In this document: positions 45,271-53,660 of the stretch, piece by piece
Layout: each line of letters opens with the position of its first letter
How positions within the stretch are numbered: position 1 is the stretch's first letter
Assembly: GCF_001294645.1 (NCBI RefSeq)
Contig: NZ_CP011868.1
Span: 372,001-436,000 of the forward strand
Length of the DNA: 64,000 bases
Origin: Pseudonocardia sp. HH130629-09
GTDB taxonomy: Bacteria > Actinomycetota > Actinomycetes > Mycobacteriales > Pseudonocardiaceae
Direction of reading: 5' to 3'
Notes under the pieces: generated by a model
The model's database searches: none
Told to the model about the DNA's origin: nothing
The model's input: the letters and a program-made list of their open reading frames with translations, nothing else
Made by a program: the position numbers and the translations under genes

Positions 45271-45335
45271 GTGATCCCCGGGTCCGAACGCTGTCCGGTT
45301 CGGTCGACGCACTCCCGGTGCGGCCCGGGGATCAC
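45271..45335 (+). ncRNA. Putative three-way-junction RNA or terminator
   Basis: An outer 12-bp stem GTGATCCCCGGG (45271-45282) / CCCGGGGATCAC (45324-45335) encloses two hairpins: CCGAAC (45284-45289) / GTTCGG (45298-45303) and CGCAC (45308-45312) / GTGCG (45318-45322). Every arm is perfectly paired and the junction has only short linkers. It lies 147 nt before the membrane protein start. Confidence 0.5.
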
Positions 45336-45481
45336 GCATGTCCGGGGTTCGTCCGGATCGACACTCCGGGGTCCCGGATCGGCTACCCCGGCCCGGGTTC
45401 GGGGTGGTCCCCGACGAGACCGGCTACGGGCTCCGACACGCTCGGTGACACGGCACACACCGTGCCGGCCGAGGGGGATCC

Positions 45482-46459
45482 GTGCGCCACACCACCGAGC
45501 CGCAACCGCCGTCCTGGCGCCGGCCACTGCTCGTCATGTCCGTTCTGATGGCCGCCGTCGCCGCGGTCGCCGCGGTCGGCCTCGTCGTCGACGACCGCAC
45601 CCTGCTCGCCGAGTCCGTCTGGGCCAAGCCGCTGAAGTTCGGCGTCTCGTTCGCCGTCTACGGTCTGACGCTCGGCGCACTCGTCCCGATGCTGCCGCGG
45701 GCCCGCCGCACGATGTGGTGGCTCGGTACGGCGTTCGCCGCCACCGGCGTCGTCGACGTCGGGTTCATCGTCCTCGCCGCGGCGCGGGGCACCTACAGCC
45801 ACTTCAACCAGAACACCGACCCGGTCAACGCGATCGGTCAGCAGGTCTTCTCCAGCGGTGTCGTCGGACTGTTCGGGGTCAGCCTGGTCATCGCGGTGAT
45901 GCTGTTGTTCCAGCGGGTCGGCGACGTCGCGCTGACCCGGGCACTGCGGGCCGGGCTGCTGCTCGCGACGGGCGGGATGGCGGTCGCGTTCGGGATCGCC
46001 GGTGCCGGTCCGAGCCGGACGGTGCCCGACGCGTACGGCCGCCCGGTCACCCTCGCGGGTGCGCACGGGGTGGGGACGCCCGACGGAGGCGGCATGCCCC
46101 TGACGAACTGGAGCGTCACCGGGGGTGACCTGCGGGTGCCGCACTTCGTCGGCCTGCATGCGATCCAGCTGCTGGTGCTGTCCGCGTCGGCCCTGGGGTT
46201 CGCGGCGGCCCGGGTGGTCTGGCTGCGGGACCCGGGAGTGCGGGCCCGACTCACGGGAGTGGCCGTACTCGGGGTGACCGGTGTCTTCGCGATCACGACG
46301 TGGCAGGCGTTGCGGGGGCAGCCGCTGGTGCACCCGGACGGGCTCACCTGGGGTGCCGTCGGACTGCTGGCCGTGCCGACCGGCGGGCTCACCCTGGCCG
46401 TTGTCGCGGACGCCCGGCGGCGGGTCGGACCACCGAGTCCGGACCTGGTCCGGGCGTGA
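45482..46459 (+). CDS. Polytopic membrane protein of unknown function
   Basis: A 325-residue protein with about eight predicted membrane helices: PLLVMSVLMAAVAAVAAVGL, KFGVSFAVYGLTLGALVPML, GTAFAATGVVDVGFIVLAA, GLFGVSLVIAVMLLFQRVG and four more near the C-terminus. WAKPLKFG and YSHFNQNTDPVN in loops look conserved. I do not assign a family. The GTG start lies after a structured intergenic region. A TetR gene converges from the other side. Confidence 0.7.
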   Translation: MRHTTEPQPPSWRRPLLVMSVLMAAVAAVAAVGLVVDDRTLLAESVWAKPLKFGVSFAVYGLTLGALVPMLPRARRTMWWLGTAFAATGVVDVGFIVLAAARGTYSHFNQNTDPVNAIGQQVFSSGVVGLFGVSLVIAVMLLFQRVGDVALTRALRAGLLLATGGMAVAFGIAGAGPSRTVPDAYGRPVTLAGAHGVGTPDGGGMPLTNWSVTGGDLRVPHFVGLHAIQLLVLSASALGFAAARVVWLRDPGVRARLTGVAVLGVTGVFAITTWQALRGQPLVHPDGLTWGAVGLLAVPTGGLTLAVVADARRRVGPPSPDLVRA

Positions 46460-46586
46460 CTGGTCCCCACGGCGATACCCCGGGGCGTGCGCCGCCGGTG
46501 TGATGCTCGACGTGGCGGTACTGCGGGGCGGGTGCTGGTGACCGCGCACTCCCGGCCGGCGCGCGATCGCGGGCCCCGGCGGCCGC

Positions 46587-47294
46587 TCAGCCCGTCTGCC
46601 GGGTCGACTCCCGCTCCAGGGTCCGTGCCGCGCGCTCCAGGCGCCGGGTCACGTCCTCCAGGTCGGGCGCCGCGGCCGGCTCGTCCGCGTCCTCCAGTGG
46701 CAGCATCGACGCGACCCGCCGGAAGTGGTCGACGGCGCCGGGCAGGTCGGCGTCGCGTGCGCCGTCGACCAGCCAGCGGCGCAACGCCTGGTTGTGCGCC
46801 GCGACCAGCGCCGCGGCCGTCACCGCGGCGCGCAGCTCGCCGTCGGGGCGGTCGCCGAGGCGCGCGGTGAGATCGCGGGTGAACAGCCGCCGGTAGTGGT
46901 GCACCGACGCGGCCTCGCGGTCGCGCAGCGCCGGCACCGAGCCGACCAGCGCGAACCGCAGCCGGGCGACCTCGGGGTCCTCGGTGTAGAGCTCGAACAC
47001 CGTCTCCGCGGCACGAAGCGCCAGTGACGGCAGCGGCTCGTCGGGGTGCGCGCCGTCGAACACCTCGCTGATCCGGGCCAGCCCGCGCTCGTGGTCGGGG
47101 GACAGCGCGTCCTCCTTGCCACGGAAGTAGCGGAAGAAGGTCCGGCGGCCGACGCCCGCGGCGGCGGCGATGTCGTCCACCGTGGTGTCGTCGTAGCCGC
47201 GTTCGGTGAACAGCCGCGCGGCCGCCGCGACCAGGTCCCTCCGCACCTCGGCGCGCCCCTCGGGGGAACGCCCGCGCCGCGTGCTGGTCGCCAT
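46587..47294 (-). CDS. TetR-family transcriptional regulator
   Basis: A 235-residue repressor. Residues about 15-60 are the HTH (LVAAAARLFTERGYDDTTVDDI, GVGRRTFFRYFRGKEDAL). The rest is a helical ligand domain. It is divergent to fadE25, 60 bp apart, with an inverted repeat GGCAC-GGA-GTGCC (47327-47339) near the fadE25 start, so it may sense an acyl-CoA or fatty acid. ATG at 47294 is preceded by TACCCT, 7 nt away; the larger upstream frame is a shadow of fadE25. Confidence 0.88.
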   Translation of the reverse strand: MATSTRRGRSPEGRAEVRRDLVAAAARLFTERGYDDTTVDDIAAAAGVGRRTFFRYFRGKEDALSPDHERGLARISEVFDGAHPDEPLPSLALRAAETVFELYTEDPEVARLRFALVGSVPALRDREAASVHHYRRLFTRDLTARLGDRPDGELRAAVTAAALVAAHNQALRRWLVDGARDADLPGAVDHFRRVASMLPLEDADEPAAAPDLEDVTRRLERAARTLERESTRQTG

Positions 47295-47301
47295 GGCACG
47301 G

Positions 47302-47307
47302 AGGGTA
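47302..47307 (-). promoter_or_regulatory. -10 box for leaderless TetR gene
   Basis: TACCCT on the minus strand, 7 nt before the ATG at 47294. Confidence 0.5.
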
Positions 47308-47326
47308 GCAAGGTCCCCTGGCCTGT

Positions 47327-47339
47327 GGCACGGAGTGCC
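47327..47339. promoter_or_regulatory. Candidate TetR operator
   Basis: GGCAC-GGA-GTGCC overlaps the -10 region of fadE25, and a direct copy of GGCACGGAG lies at 47295-47303 beside the TetR start. It is well placed to repress both genes. Confidence 0.4.
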
Positions 47340-47341
47340 GT

Positions 47342-47347
47342 TAGCAT
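47342..47347 (+). promoter_or_regulatory. -10 box for leaderless fadE25
   Basis: TAGCAT, 7 nt before the ATG at 47355. It overlaps the alternative ATG at 47346 and so supports the downstream start. Confidence 0.5.
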
Positions 47348-47354
47348 GGGCGGC

Positions 47355-48509
47355 ATGAACAGCGAGTTCGACAGCTACCGGCTCAGTGACGAGCACATGG
47401 CCCTCCGTGAGGCGGTCCGGGACCTGGCGGAGAAGGAGATCGCCCCGCACGCCGCCGAGGTCGACGAGCAGGGCCGGTACCCCGTCGAGGCGCGCGAAGC
47501 GCTGGTCAAGGCCGGTTTCCAGGCCGTGATCATCCCCGAGGAGTACGGCGGCCAGGGCGCCGACGAGCTCGCTGGCTGCATCGTGATCGAGGAGGTCGCG
47601 CGGGTCTGCGCGTCGTCGTCGCTGATCCCGGGGGTCAACGGGCTCGGGCTGACCCCGATCCTGCTGTCGGCCTCGGACGAGCTGAAGAAGCAGGTTCTCC
47701 CGTCGGTCGCCTCCGGCGAGGCCATGGTGAGCTACGCGCTGTCCGAGCGCGAGGCCGGCTCCGACGCCGCGTCGATGAAGACCCGCGCCCGCCGCGATGG
47801 CGACGAGTGGGTGCTCAACGGCACCAAGTGCTGGATCTCCAACGCCGGCGAGTCGACCTGGTACACGGTCATGGCGGTCACCGACCCGGAGAAGAAGGCC
47901 AACGGGATCTCGGCGTTCGTGGTGCACAAGGACGACCCGGGCTTCGTCGTCGGGACCAAGGAGCGCAAGCTCGGCATCCACGGCTCGCCCACCCGTGAGA
48001 TCCACTTCGAGGACGCCCGCATCCCGGCGGACCGGATCATCGGTGCCGAGGGCACCGGCTTCAAGACCGCGCTGCGCACCCTGGATCACACGCGTCCGAC
48101 CATCGGCTCGCAGGCCGTCGGCATCGCCCAGGGCGCGCTCGACGTCGCGACGCAGTACATGAAGGAGCGCAAGCAGTTCGGCAAGCACCTGGCCGAGTTC
48201 CAGGGCCTGCAGTTCATGCTCGCCGACATGGCGATGAAGGTCGAGGCCGCCCGCCAGCTCTGCTACGTCGCCGCCTCGCGCGCCGAGCGCGACGAGCCCG
48301 GACTCGGCTTCATCTCCTCGGCCGCCAAGTGCTTCGCCTCCGACACCGCGATGCAGGTGACCACCGACGCCGTCCAGCTGCTCGGCGGAGCGGGCTACAC
48401 CCGTGACTTCCCGGCCGAGCGCATGATGCGCGACGCGAAGATCACCCAGATCTACGAGGGCACCAACCAGATCCAGCGCATGGTGATGGCGCGTTCGCTG
48501 CTCAAGTGA
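47355..48509 (+). CDS. fadE25: Acyl-CoA dehydrogenase
   Basis: A 384-residue flavoprotein that introduces the trans-2 double bond into acyl-CoA. HIPEEYGG-like IIPEEYGGQGADELAG near 58, YALSEREAGSDAASM near 120 (FAD/acyl-CoA loop), GIHGSPTREIHFEDARIP near 200 and ITQIYEGTNQIQRMVM at the C-terminus with the catalytic Glu of YEGTNQIQR. Sequence closely resembles FadE25 (Rv3274c) as I recall it. ATG at 47355 is supported by TAGCAT 7 nt upstream. A TetR regulator is divergent. With accD5 and HMG-CoA lyase, it suggests branched-chain or odd-chain acyl-CoA oxidation. Confidence 0.95.
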   Translation: MNSEFDSYRLSDEHMALREAVRDLAEKEIAPHAAEVDEQGRYPVEAREALVKAGFQAVIIPEEYGGQGADELAGCIVIEEVARVCASSSLIPGVNGLGLTPILLSASDELKKQVLPSVASGEAMVSYALSEREAGSDAASMKTRARRDGDEWVLNGTKCWISNAGESTWYTVMAVTDPEKKANGISAFVVHKDDPGFVVGTKERKLGIHGSPTREIHFEDARIPADRIIGAEGTGFKTALRTLDHTRPTIGSQAVGIAQGALDVATQYMKERKQFGKHLAEFQGLQFMLADMAMKVEAARQLCYVAASRAERDEPGLGFISSAAKCFASDTAMQVTTDAVQLLGGAGYTRDFPAERMMRDAKITQIYEGTNQIQRMVMARSLLK

Positions 48510-48515
48510 GGTGTA

Positions 48516-48532
48516 CGGGGCGTTGAGCCCCG
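48516..48532 (+). terminator. Hairpin terminator after fadE25
   Basis: CGGGGC-GTTGA-GCCCCG, 6-7 nt after the stop codon. Confidence 0.65.
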
Positions 48533-48953
48533 CTGCGGACCCCGGGGCGACCATGATCAGGCCGTCTCGGGGCCGTCCGAGGTTGACGAGCGTCGACCAT
48601 GGACCCGCTCCTCCGACACCAGCCTTCGTGCTGAGGCTGCGAGACTCGGGTGATGGCAGCAGCTTCGCCGGTCGATCGAGGACACCCACCGATCGACTTC
48701 CCCTTCTTCGGGCTGGCGTCGTGGGAGGGGCCGACTTGGGTCGAGTTCTATCAGGGCGCGATCGGCCACCCGATGACGACCTTGTGGCTGGGCCACCGAG
48801 TCCGGGGCGGTCGAGCGCACCTGTCGGTGGGAACGCACAACCAGCGTCTCGACAGCATGGACCTCCGCGAGGATCTTGCGTTTTGTTGCCTTTTCGCGCT
48901 GTCTGAGCGGATGCGCCCCGACCGTAGCTCGGTGCAGTTCCCTGATGGGTTCA

Positions 48954-48958
48954 ACAAG
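48954..48958. repeat. Left 5-bp target duplication of the IS21 element
   Basis: ACAAG before the left end, repeated as ACAAG at 51210-51214 after the right end. Confidence 0.85.
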
Positions 48959-49010
48959 TGTCAACGGCGGGTTGGGAGTGACCCCGTAGCGACGGATTGG
49001 AACTGACCCC
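48959..49010 (+). repeat. IS21 left terminal repeat
   Basis: Starts TGTCAACGGCGGG and contains two TGACCCC units. About 39 of 52 positions match the inverted right end. Confidence 0.8.
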
Positions 49011-49029
49011 CGGCGTGGTGTGGTGATGG

Positions 49030-49881
49030 TCAGTCGTTGCTGGCGCGGTTGTGTTTGGCCAGGAGCTCGCGTCGGGCGCGGGTGCGGTAGGAGTCCCCGG
49101 ACAGGGTCAGGACTTCGGCGTGGTGGACGAGGCGGTCGATCATGGCTGCGGCGACGACGTCGTCGGAGAAGGTCTCGCCCCAGCGGCCGAAGGGCAGATT
49201 GCTGGTGACCATGACGCTGCCTTGTTCATAGCGGGAAGCGATGAGCTGGAAGAACAGGTTCGCTGCGTCCTGGTCGAACGGGATGTAGCCGACCTCGTCG
49301 ATGATGATCAGTTTGTAGCGGCGGATCTTCTTCAGCTCGGCCTCGAGCCGGCCGCTCTGGTGCGCGGCGGCGAGTCTGGTGATCCAGTTGCTGGCGGTGT
49401 CGAACAGGACCGAGTAGCCGGCGTGGGCGGCTTTGACGCCGAGCCCGATCGCGAGGTGGGTCTTCCCGATCCCGGGCGGGCCGAGCAGGATCACGTTCTC
49501 GCACTTGGCGACGAACGTGCTCGTGGCCAGGTGGGCCAGGATGTCGCGGCGCAGCGAGGGCAGATGGTCGAGGTTGAAGTCCTCCAAGGTCTTGACCTGG
49601 GGGAAGTGCGCGGTGCGGATCCGCATGACCGTGCCCTTGGACTCGCGGTCGGCGACCTGGCGCTGCAGCAGCGCGCCCAGATACTCCTCGTGCGACCAGT
49701 TCTCCTCACGGGCCTGGGCGGCAAGCTGTTCCCAGCTGGCCGCGATGGTCGGGGTCTTCAGGACCCGGGTCAGGTAGGCGATCATCGCCGGCAGTCCGTC
49801 GGGGACCGCGGCCAGCACCGGACCGGCCGGCCCCGAGCTCCCAGCGGGGTCGGTGGTGATCTTCGGTGGTGTGGTTGTCAT
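49030..49881 (-). CDS. istB: IS21 helper ATPase IstB
   Basis: A 283-residue AAA+ ATPase that assists IstA transposase. VILLGPPGIGKTHLAIGLG near 133 is the Walker A motif and KLIIIDEVGYIPFDQDAANL near 195 the Walker B. SVMVTSNLPFGRWGETF near 230 is the sensor region. ATG at 49881 overlaps the istA stop (ATGA). Confidence 0.95.
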   Translation of the reverse strand: MTTTPPKITTDPAGSSGPAGPVLAAVPDGLPAMIAYLTRVLKTPTIAASWEQLAAQAREENWSHEEYLGALLQRQVADRESKGTVMRIRTAHFPQVKTLEDFNLDHLPSLRRDILAHLATSTFVAKCENVILLGPPGIGKTHLAIGLGVKAAHAGYSVLFDTASNWITRLAAAHQSGRLEAELKKIRRYKLIIIDEVGYIPFDQDAANLFFQLIASRYEQGSVMVTSNLPFGRWGETFSDDVVAAAMIDRLVHHAEVLTLSGDSYRTRARRELLAKHNRASND

Positions 49882-51137
49882 GAGCTGCTCGCTTCCTCGG
49901 CAGTGGAGACGAAGTCGACACCGAACAGGGCGTCGTAGTCGGGCAGTGCGCGCAGGGTCACCGGGTGGCCGTCGAGGTGACGGCGTGCTGCGGCCTGTCG
50001 GGTGTTGCGGTCGTGGGCCAGGGCGCGGCGCATCGCCGCGGCGGTGTGCTGGTGCGCCGGGTCGGTGATCACCGCGTGGCGGGCCCAGCTGCGGTCGTGA
50101 CGGGCGACGACCTGGCCGGCGCAGTAGACGACGACCTCGCGCGGTGAGGCGGCGACATCGACGAACCGGCCGATCATCTGCGGATCCACGGAGTAGTCGT
50201 TGGCATCGACGCGGACGTAGTAGTCCCGTGCCAGCCGGATCCGCTGGGCCAGCCCGATCGGCGGGTCCAGCGGCGGCAGCGGAGTCATCGCCGCGTAGTC
50301 GTGGGCGAGCACGTCCACCGGGCGGCCGCCGATCGCTCGGACGGTGCGGGTGTTGGCCCGGGCCAGCCAGTCGTCGATCTGGTGGTTGAAGTCGGCTGGG
50401 GAGGCGAAGCGACGTCCGGGCAGGAACGAGGTCTCGAAGTAGCCGTTGTTGCGTTCGACCAGCCCCTTGAACTCCGGATCCCGCGGTGGGGCAAGCCGGA
50501 TCCGGGTGGCCAGAGTGCCGGCGAACGCAGCGGCCGGTGCCGAGACCCGCCCGGTCCCGCCGATCGCAGACTCCCGGTCCCAGACCAGCGTGCGGGTCAC
50601 CCGCCCGACGTCGCTGATCAGCTGCCACATCCCGGACAGGATGTCCCCGGCCTGGCGCGAGGGGATCATCGTCGCGGACAAGAACCGCGAGTAGCCCAGC
50701 GTCATCACCAGCACCGGTAGGACCCGTTCCTGGCCTGGGCCGACGGGGATCGTGGTCTCGGGGAACCACAGGTCGCACTGGGTGATCTCGCCCGGTGCGT
50801 AGGCGACCCGGTCGACCGGGTCGATCCCGACATACTCGGGGCGGATCTGGCGGATCCGGTCCTTGAGCACGGTCAGCGAGTGCTCCCACCCGATCCGCTC
50901 TGCGATCACCGTGGCCGGCATGCGTGGGAACTGCGCCAGCAATGCCCGCACCTGCGGCTCGACCGCATCCGCCAGCGATCCCCGCGGGCCCCGTTCCCGC
51001 TTCGGCGGGCCCGGCGCCCGCAACGCGGAGCGCACCGTGTTGCGGGCCACCCCCAGCCGGCGGGCGATCTCCTTGATCGGGACACCCTCGGCCCGATGCA
51101 GACGACGGATCTCGGCCCAGTCCTCCACCGACAACAC
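49878..51137 (-). CDS. istA: IS21 transposase IstA
   Basis: A 419-residue DDE recombinase. The N-terminal HTH is SVEDWAEIRRLHRAEGVPIKE and GVARNTVRSALRAPG. Catalytic Asp residues are in EITQCDLWFPET near residue 117 and TRTLVWDRESAIGG near 188 and the Glu in PEFKGLVERNNGYFETSF near 230. The GTG at 51137 lies just inside the right end. Intact. Confidence 0.93.
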   Translation of the reverse strand: MLSVEDWAEIRRLHRAEGVPIKEIARRLGVARNTVRSALRAPGPPKRERGPRGSLADAVEPQVRALLAQFPRMPATVIAERIGWEHSLTVLKDRIRQIRPEYVGIDPVDRVAYAPGEITQCDLWFPETTIPVGPGQERVLPVLVMTLGYSRFLSATMIPSRQAGDILSGMWQLISDVGRVTRTLVWDRESAIGGTGRVSAPAAAFAGTLATRIRLAPPRDPEFKGLVERNNGYFETSFLPGRRFASPADFNHQIDDWLARANTRTVRAIGGRPVDVLAHDYAAMTPLPPLDPPIGLAQRIRLARDYYVRVDANDYSVDPQMIGRFVDVAASPREVVVYCAGQVVARHDRSWARHAVITDPAHQHTAAAMRRALAHDRNTRQAAARRHLDGHPVTLRALPDYDALFGVDFVSTAEEASSS

Positions 51138-51157
51138 CCCCTCAGCGTCGTGCAGAG

Positions 51158-51209
51158 GGGGTCAATCCCAAGCCGACGCTAGGGGGTCAGTCTGAGCCCG
51201 TCGTCGACA
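51158..51209 (-). repeat. IS21 right terminal repeat
   Basis: Reverse complement begins TGTCGACGACGGG and carries the matching TGACCCC units. Confidence 0.8.
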
Positions 51210-51214
51210 ACAAG
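51210..51214. repeat. Right 5-bp target duplication of the IS21 element
   Basis: ACAAG, identical to 48954-48958. Confidence 0.85.
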
Positions 51215-51583
51215 GTCCAGGTGGACCACGTGTACGAGCTGTCCCAGCGTTGGCAGGACTGGCCGACCGCGACATGTGTTGTCGACGGCCGCGAGGAAGC
51301 GATGTCGTACCAGCGCTACGCATGGGGATGGGCCGGCTTCGTCCATGCTGTGGGCGTTGCGGGGGTGCAGCTGGTCGGTGTCGGCATCGAGCCGGAGACG
51401 GTTCGGCTGGAGACCGTTCGCGACCCTCAGAAGTACGGTCTCGATCCGTCGCGTCGGCTCTCGGTCTCCGACCTGTACGACGAGCGGGAAAATCTGCCCG
51501 TCGAGGCTCGCCTCCCGCTGCCGTGGGCCAACACTATGCATGACGACCATCGAGCGCTGATCGAGAAGCACGGCCTGGGCTGA

Positions 51584-52260
51584 CTACCCGACCGCGAGGA
51601 CGCCGTCGATGGCTGAACGGGCGCGCTCATAGCTGGACGGCACCAGGTGGGTGTAGGTCCGCAGCGTGAAGCCCGGGTCGCTATGGCCGAGGTAGGCCGC
51701 AAGTTCTTTGACGGACACACCCTGCGAGAGCAGGGTCGAGGCGAAGAAGTGACGTAGGGCGTGCATCCCGTCGGCACGCTTGCGGTAGACGAGGCTGGCG
51801 GATCGAAATGTGCCTTGCCAGATGACCTTGTTGAAGAGATCCCCGCTGTAGAGACGGCCCTCGTCTCCGGTCATCAGCAGGTCGACGCTGACGGGGCCCC
51901 CGTCGGGGTTGTCCCACGGCAACGTGATCGATGACGGCGGGAAGTCGTCCAGGTGCGCGGTGATGTGGTCGAGGACTGCGCCGGACAGTGGAACGACGCG
52001 CGTCTTCCCACCCTTGGGAAGCGCGAACACGATTCGCCGTTCGACCATTCTGATCTGACGGCGGACATGGACGACCATGGAGTCGCGGTCGATGTCCTCG
52101 GTGCCGAGTCCCAGGATCTCGCCCTGGCGCAGACCGCAACCTGCTCCGATGATCACGGCGAGGCGGAACCGTTCGCTAATGTGCTGCTCGATCGCGGCGA
52201 GGCGTGTGCGGGGCCAGATGACGATGTTGCTCGCCGATGAGGTCAAGTCCGCTGGCGTGG
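51584..52260 (-). pseudogene. Tyrosine integrase remnant, N-terminal half lost at the IS256 junction
   Basis: Only the catalytic domain of a phage-type tyrosine recombinase is left, about 220 residues. It has the first Arg in GAGCGLRQGEILGLG, the HxxR in MHALRHFFASTLL, His in YLGHSDPGFTLRTY and the Tyr in RTYTHLV. The frame is open to the left end of the IS256 element at 52261 but no start codon or arm-binding domain is found on either side of it, so the N-terminus is gone. Lower GC than the core genome. It marks a former integrative element. Confidence 0.8.
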
Positions 52261-53615
52261 TGTGTGACGACGACCGCGTGATCTTCTTGTTCGGTCAGGC
52301 GCTGAGCGCCGGGATGGTGGTGGTCGAGGTCGCCTCCTCAGCGCTGGTGGCGGTGTCGGGGATCGTGGTGACGCGGGAGCGGGCGAGGACGTCGAGGCCG
52401 AGGTAGCGGCGTCCTTCGGCCCATTCGTCGTGTTGCTCGGCCAGGACCGCGCCGACGAGGCGGATCAGGGAGTCGCGGTCGGGGAAGATCCCGACGACGT
52501 CGGTGCGGCGCCGGATCTCACGGTTCAGGCGCTCGGAGGGGTTGTTCGACCAGATCTGGCGCCACAGTTCTTTCGGGAAGCCGGTGAAGGCCAGGACGTC
52601 GGCTCGGGCGGCGTCGAGGTGCTCGGCGACCTTCGGGAGCTTGTCGGCCAAGGCGTCGAGGACCCGGTCGAACTGGGCGTGCACCGATGCGGCGTCGGGC
52701 TGGTCATAGACCGAGTGCAGCAACGCCCGCACCCACGGCCAGGACTGCTTCGGGGTCGCAGCCATCAGGTTCGCCGCGTAGTGCGTCCTGCACCTCTGCC
52801 AGGCGGCGCCGGGCAGGGTCGCCCCGATCGCGGACACCAAGCCGGCGTGGGCGTCGCTGGTGACCAGCGCGACGCCGGTCAGACCGCGGGCGGTGAGGTC
52901 GCGGAAGAACCCCAGCCAGCCGGCGCCGTCCTCGGCGGAGCTGACCTGCAGGCCGAGGATCTCCCGGTGTCCGTCGCCGTTGACCCCGGTGGCGAGCAGG
53001 GCGTGGACTGCCACGACCCGGCCGCCCTCGCGGACTTTGAGCACGAGCGCGTCGGCGGCGACGAAGGTGTAGGGGCCCTGGTCGAGCGGACGCGTCCGGA
53101 ACTGCTCGACTTGGCCGTCGAGGTCCCGGGCCATCTCTGAGACCTGCGACTTCGACAACCTCGTGATGCCCAGGGAGTCGACGAGTTTCTCCATCCGCCG
53201 CGTCGAGACCCCGAGCAGGTAGCAGGTCGCGACCACCGTGGTCAGGGCCCGCTCCGCCCGGCGACGACGCTCCAGCAACCAGTCGGGGAAGTAGGAGCCG
53301 TTGCGCAGCTTGGGGATCGCCACGTCGATCGTGCCGGCGCGGGTGTCGAAGTCGCGGTGGCGGTAGCCGTTGCGGGTGTTCGTGCGAGCCTCGGAACGCT
53401 CGCCCCAGGCCGCGCCGCACACCGAGTCGGCGTCGGCGGACATCAGGGTGTTGATGAACGTGGTCAACATGTGGCGCAGCAGATCCGGGCTCGCCTGGGA
53501 CAGCTGCTCGTGCAGGAACTCGGTGGGGTCGATACTGGAGGGTGCGGTCATCGCGTGATCCATCTTCTGTGGGCTGTGAGAGGCGTTCAGAAGATCACGC
53601 GGTGGCCGCCCTACA
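52261..53615. mobile_element. IS256-family insertion sequence, about 1,355 bp
   Basis: The inner parts of both ends share ACCGCGTGATCTTCT in inverted orientation, with weaker matches out to about 52261 and 53615. It carries one intact Mutator-type transposase. I see no target duplication: the flanks read GCTGGCGTGG and GCTCGACCAG. The outer boundary is accurate to a few bases. The different genes on the two sides, both truncated, suggest a deletion or recombination at the element. Confidence 0.75.
52295..53563 (-). CDS. IS256-family (Mutator-type) transposase
   Basis: A 422-residue DDE transposase. GYRHRDFDTRAGTIDVAIPKL near residue 65 is the N-terminal domain, FVAADALVLKVREGG near 168 has the first Asp, GVALVTSDAHAGLVSAI near 230 the second Asp and a conserved H, CRTHYAANLMA near 257 and NNPSERLNREIRRRTDVVGIF near 340 the conserved Glu region. 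It appears intact, so it could act in trans on related ends. Confidence 0.92.
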   Translation of the reverse strand: MDHAMTAPSSIDPTEFLHEQLSQASPDLLRHMLTTFINTLMSADADSVCGAAWGERSEARTNTRNGYRHRDFDTRAGTIDVAIPKLRNGSYFPDWLLERRRRAERALTTVVATCYLLGVSTRRMEKLVDSLGITRLSKSQVSEMARDLDGQVEQFRTRPLDQGPYTFVAADALVLKVREGGRVVAVHALLATGVNGDGHREILGLQVSSAEDGAGWLGFFRDLTARGLTGVALVTSDAHAGLVSAIGATLPGAAWQRCRTHYAANLMAATPKQSWPWVRALLHSVYDQPDAASVHAQFDRVLDALADKLPKVAEHLDAARADVLAFTGFPKELWRQIWSNNPSERLNREIRRRTDVVGIFPDRDSLIRLVGAVLAEQHDEWAEGRRYLGLDVLARSRVTTIPDTATSAEEATSTTTIPALSA

Positions 53616-53660
53616 GCTCGACCAGCTCGTCACCGGGCCGGTCGCACACCACCTTGGTGG
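53616..53660. other. Junction between IS256 and the cyclase-like gene
   Basis: Short stretch with no start codon in the frame of the following gene. The plus strand reads GTG GAC GCC ACT TGA in another frame, so the start may be off by one base or lost with the IS event. Confidence 0.4.

Larger units (their letters stand above)
45075..45481. other. Structured intergenic region after purE
   Basis: About 400 bp holding a 12-codon open frame with strong ribosome binding site, then one stem-loop with an outer stem, then a potential three-way junction. No other gene is convincing. Details are in the separate entries. Confidence 0.6.
48959..51209. mobile_element. IS21-family insertion sequence, 2,251 bp
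   Basis: Bounded by TGTC...GACA with related 52-bp ends (48959-49010 and 51158-51209) that share TGACCCC repeats, as IS21 elements do. It carries istA and istB on the minus strand with a 4-bp overlap and is flanked by a 5-bp ACAAG duplication. All parts are intact, so it may still be mobile and the insertion is probably recent. Confidence 0.92.
48653..51583 (+). pseudogene. Hypothetical gene split by an IS21 element (halves 48653-48958 and 51210-51583)
   Basis: Removing the IS21 element and one copy of its ACAAG duplication restores one frame: PDGFNK (left half) continues as VQVDHVYELSQRWQDW (right half). The rebuilt protein is about 225 residues, with DFPFFGLASWEGPTWVEFYQGA near the start and PLPWANTMHDDHRALIEKHG at the end. 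I do not recognise the family. Codon use and lower GC than the neighbours suggest foreign origin. The start could be GTG 48650 or ATG 48653. Its stop abuts the stop of the convergent integrase. Confidence 0.8.

Noticed and set aside
48511..48906. 131-codon plus-strand frame after fadE25
   Set aside because: It overlaps the fadE25 terminator hairpin and runs out of frame through the split hypothetical gene, without any recognisable domain.
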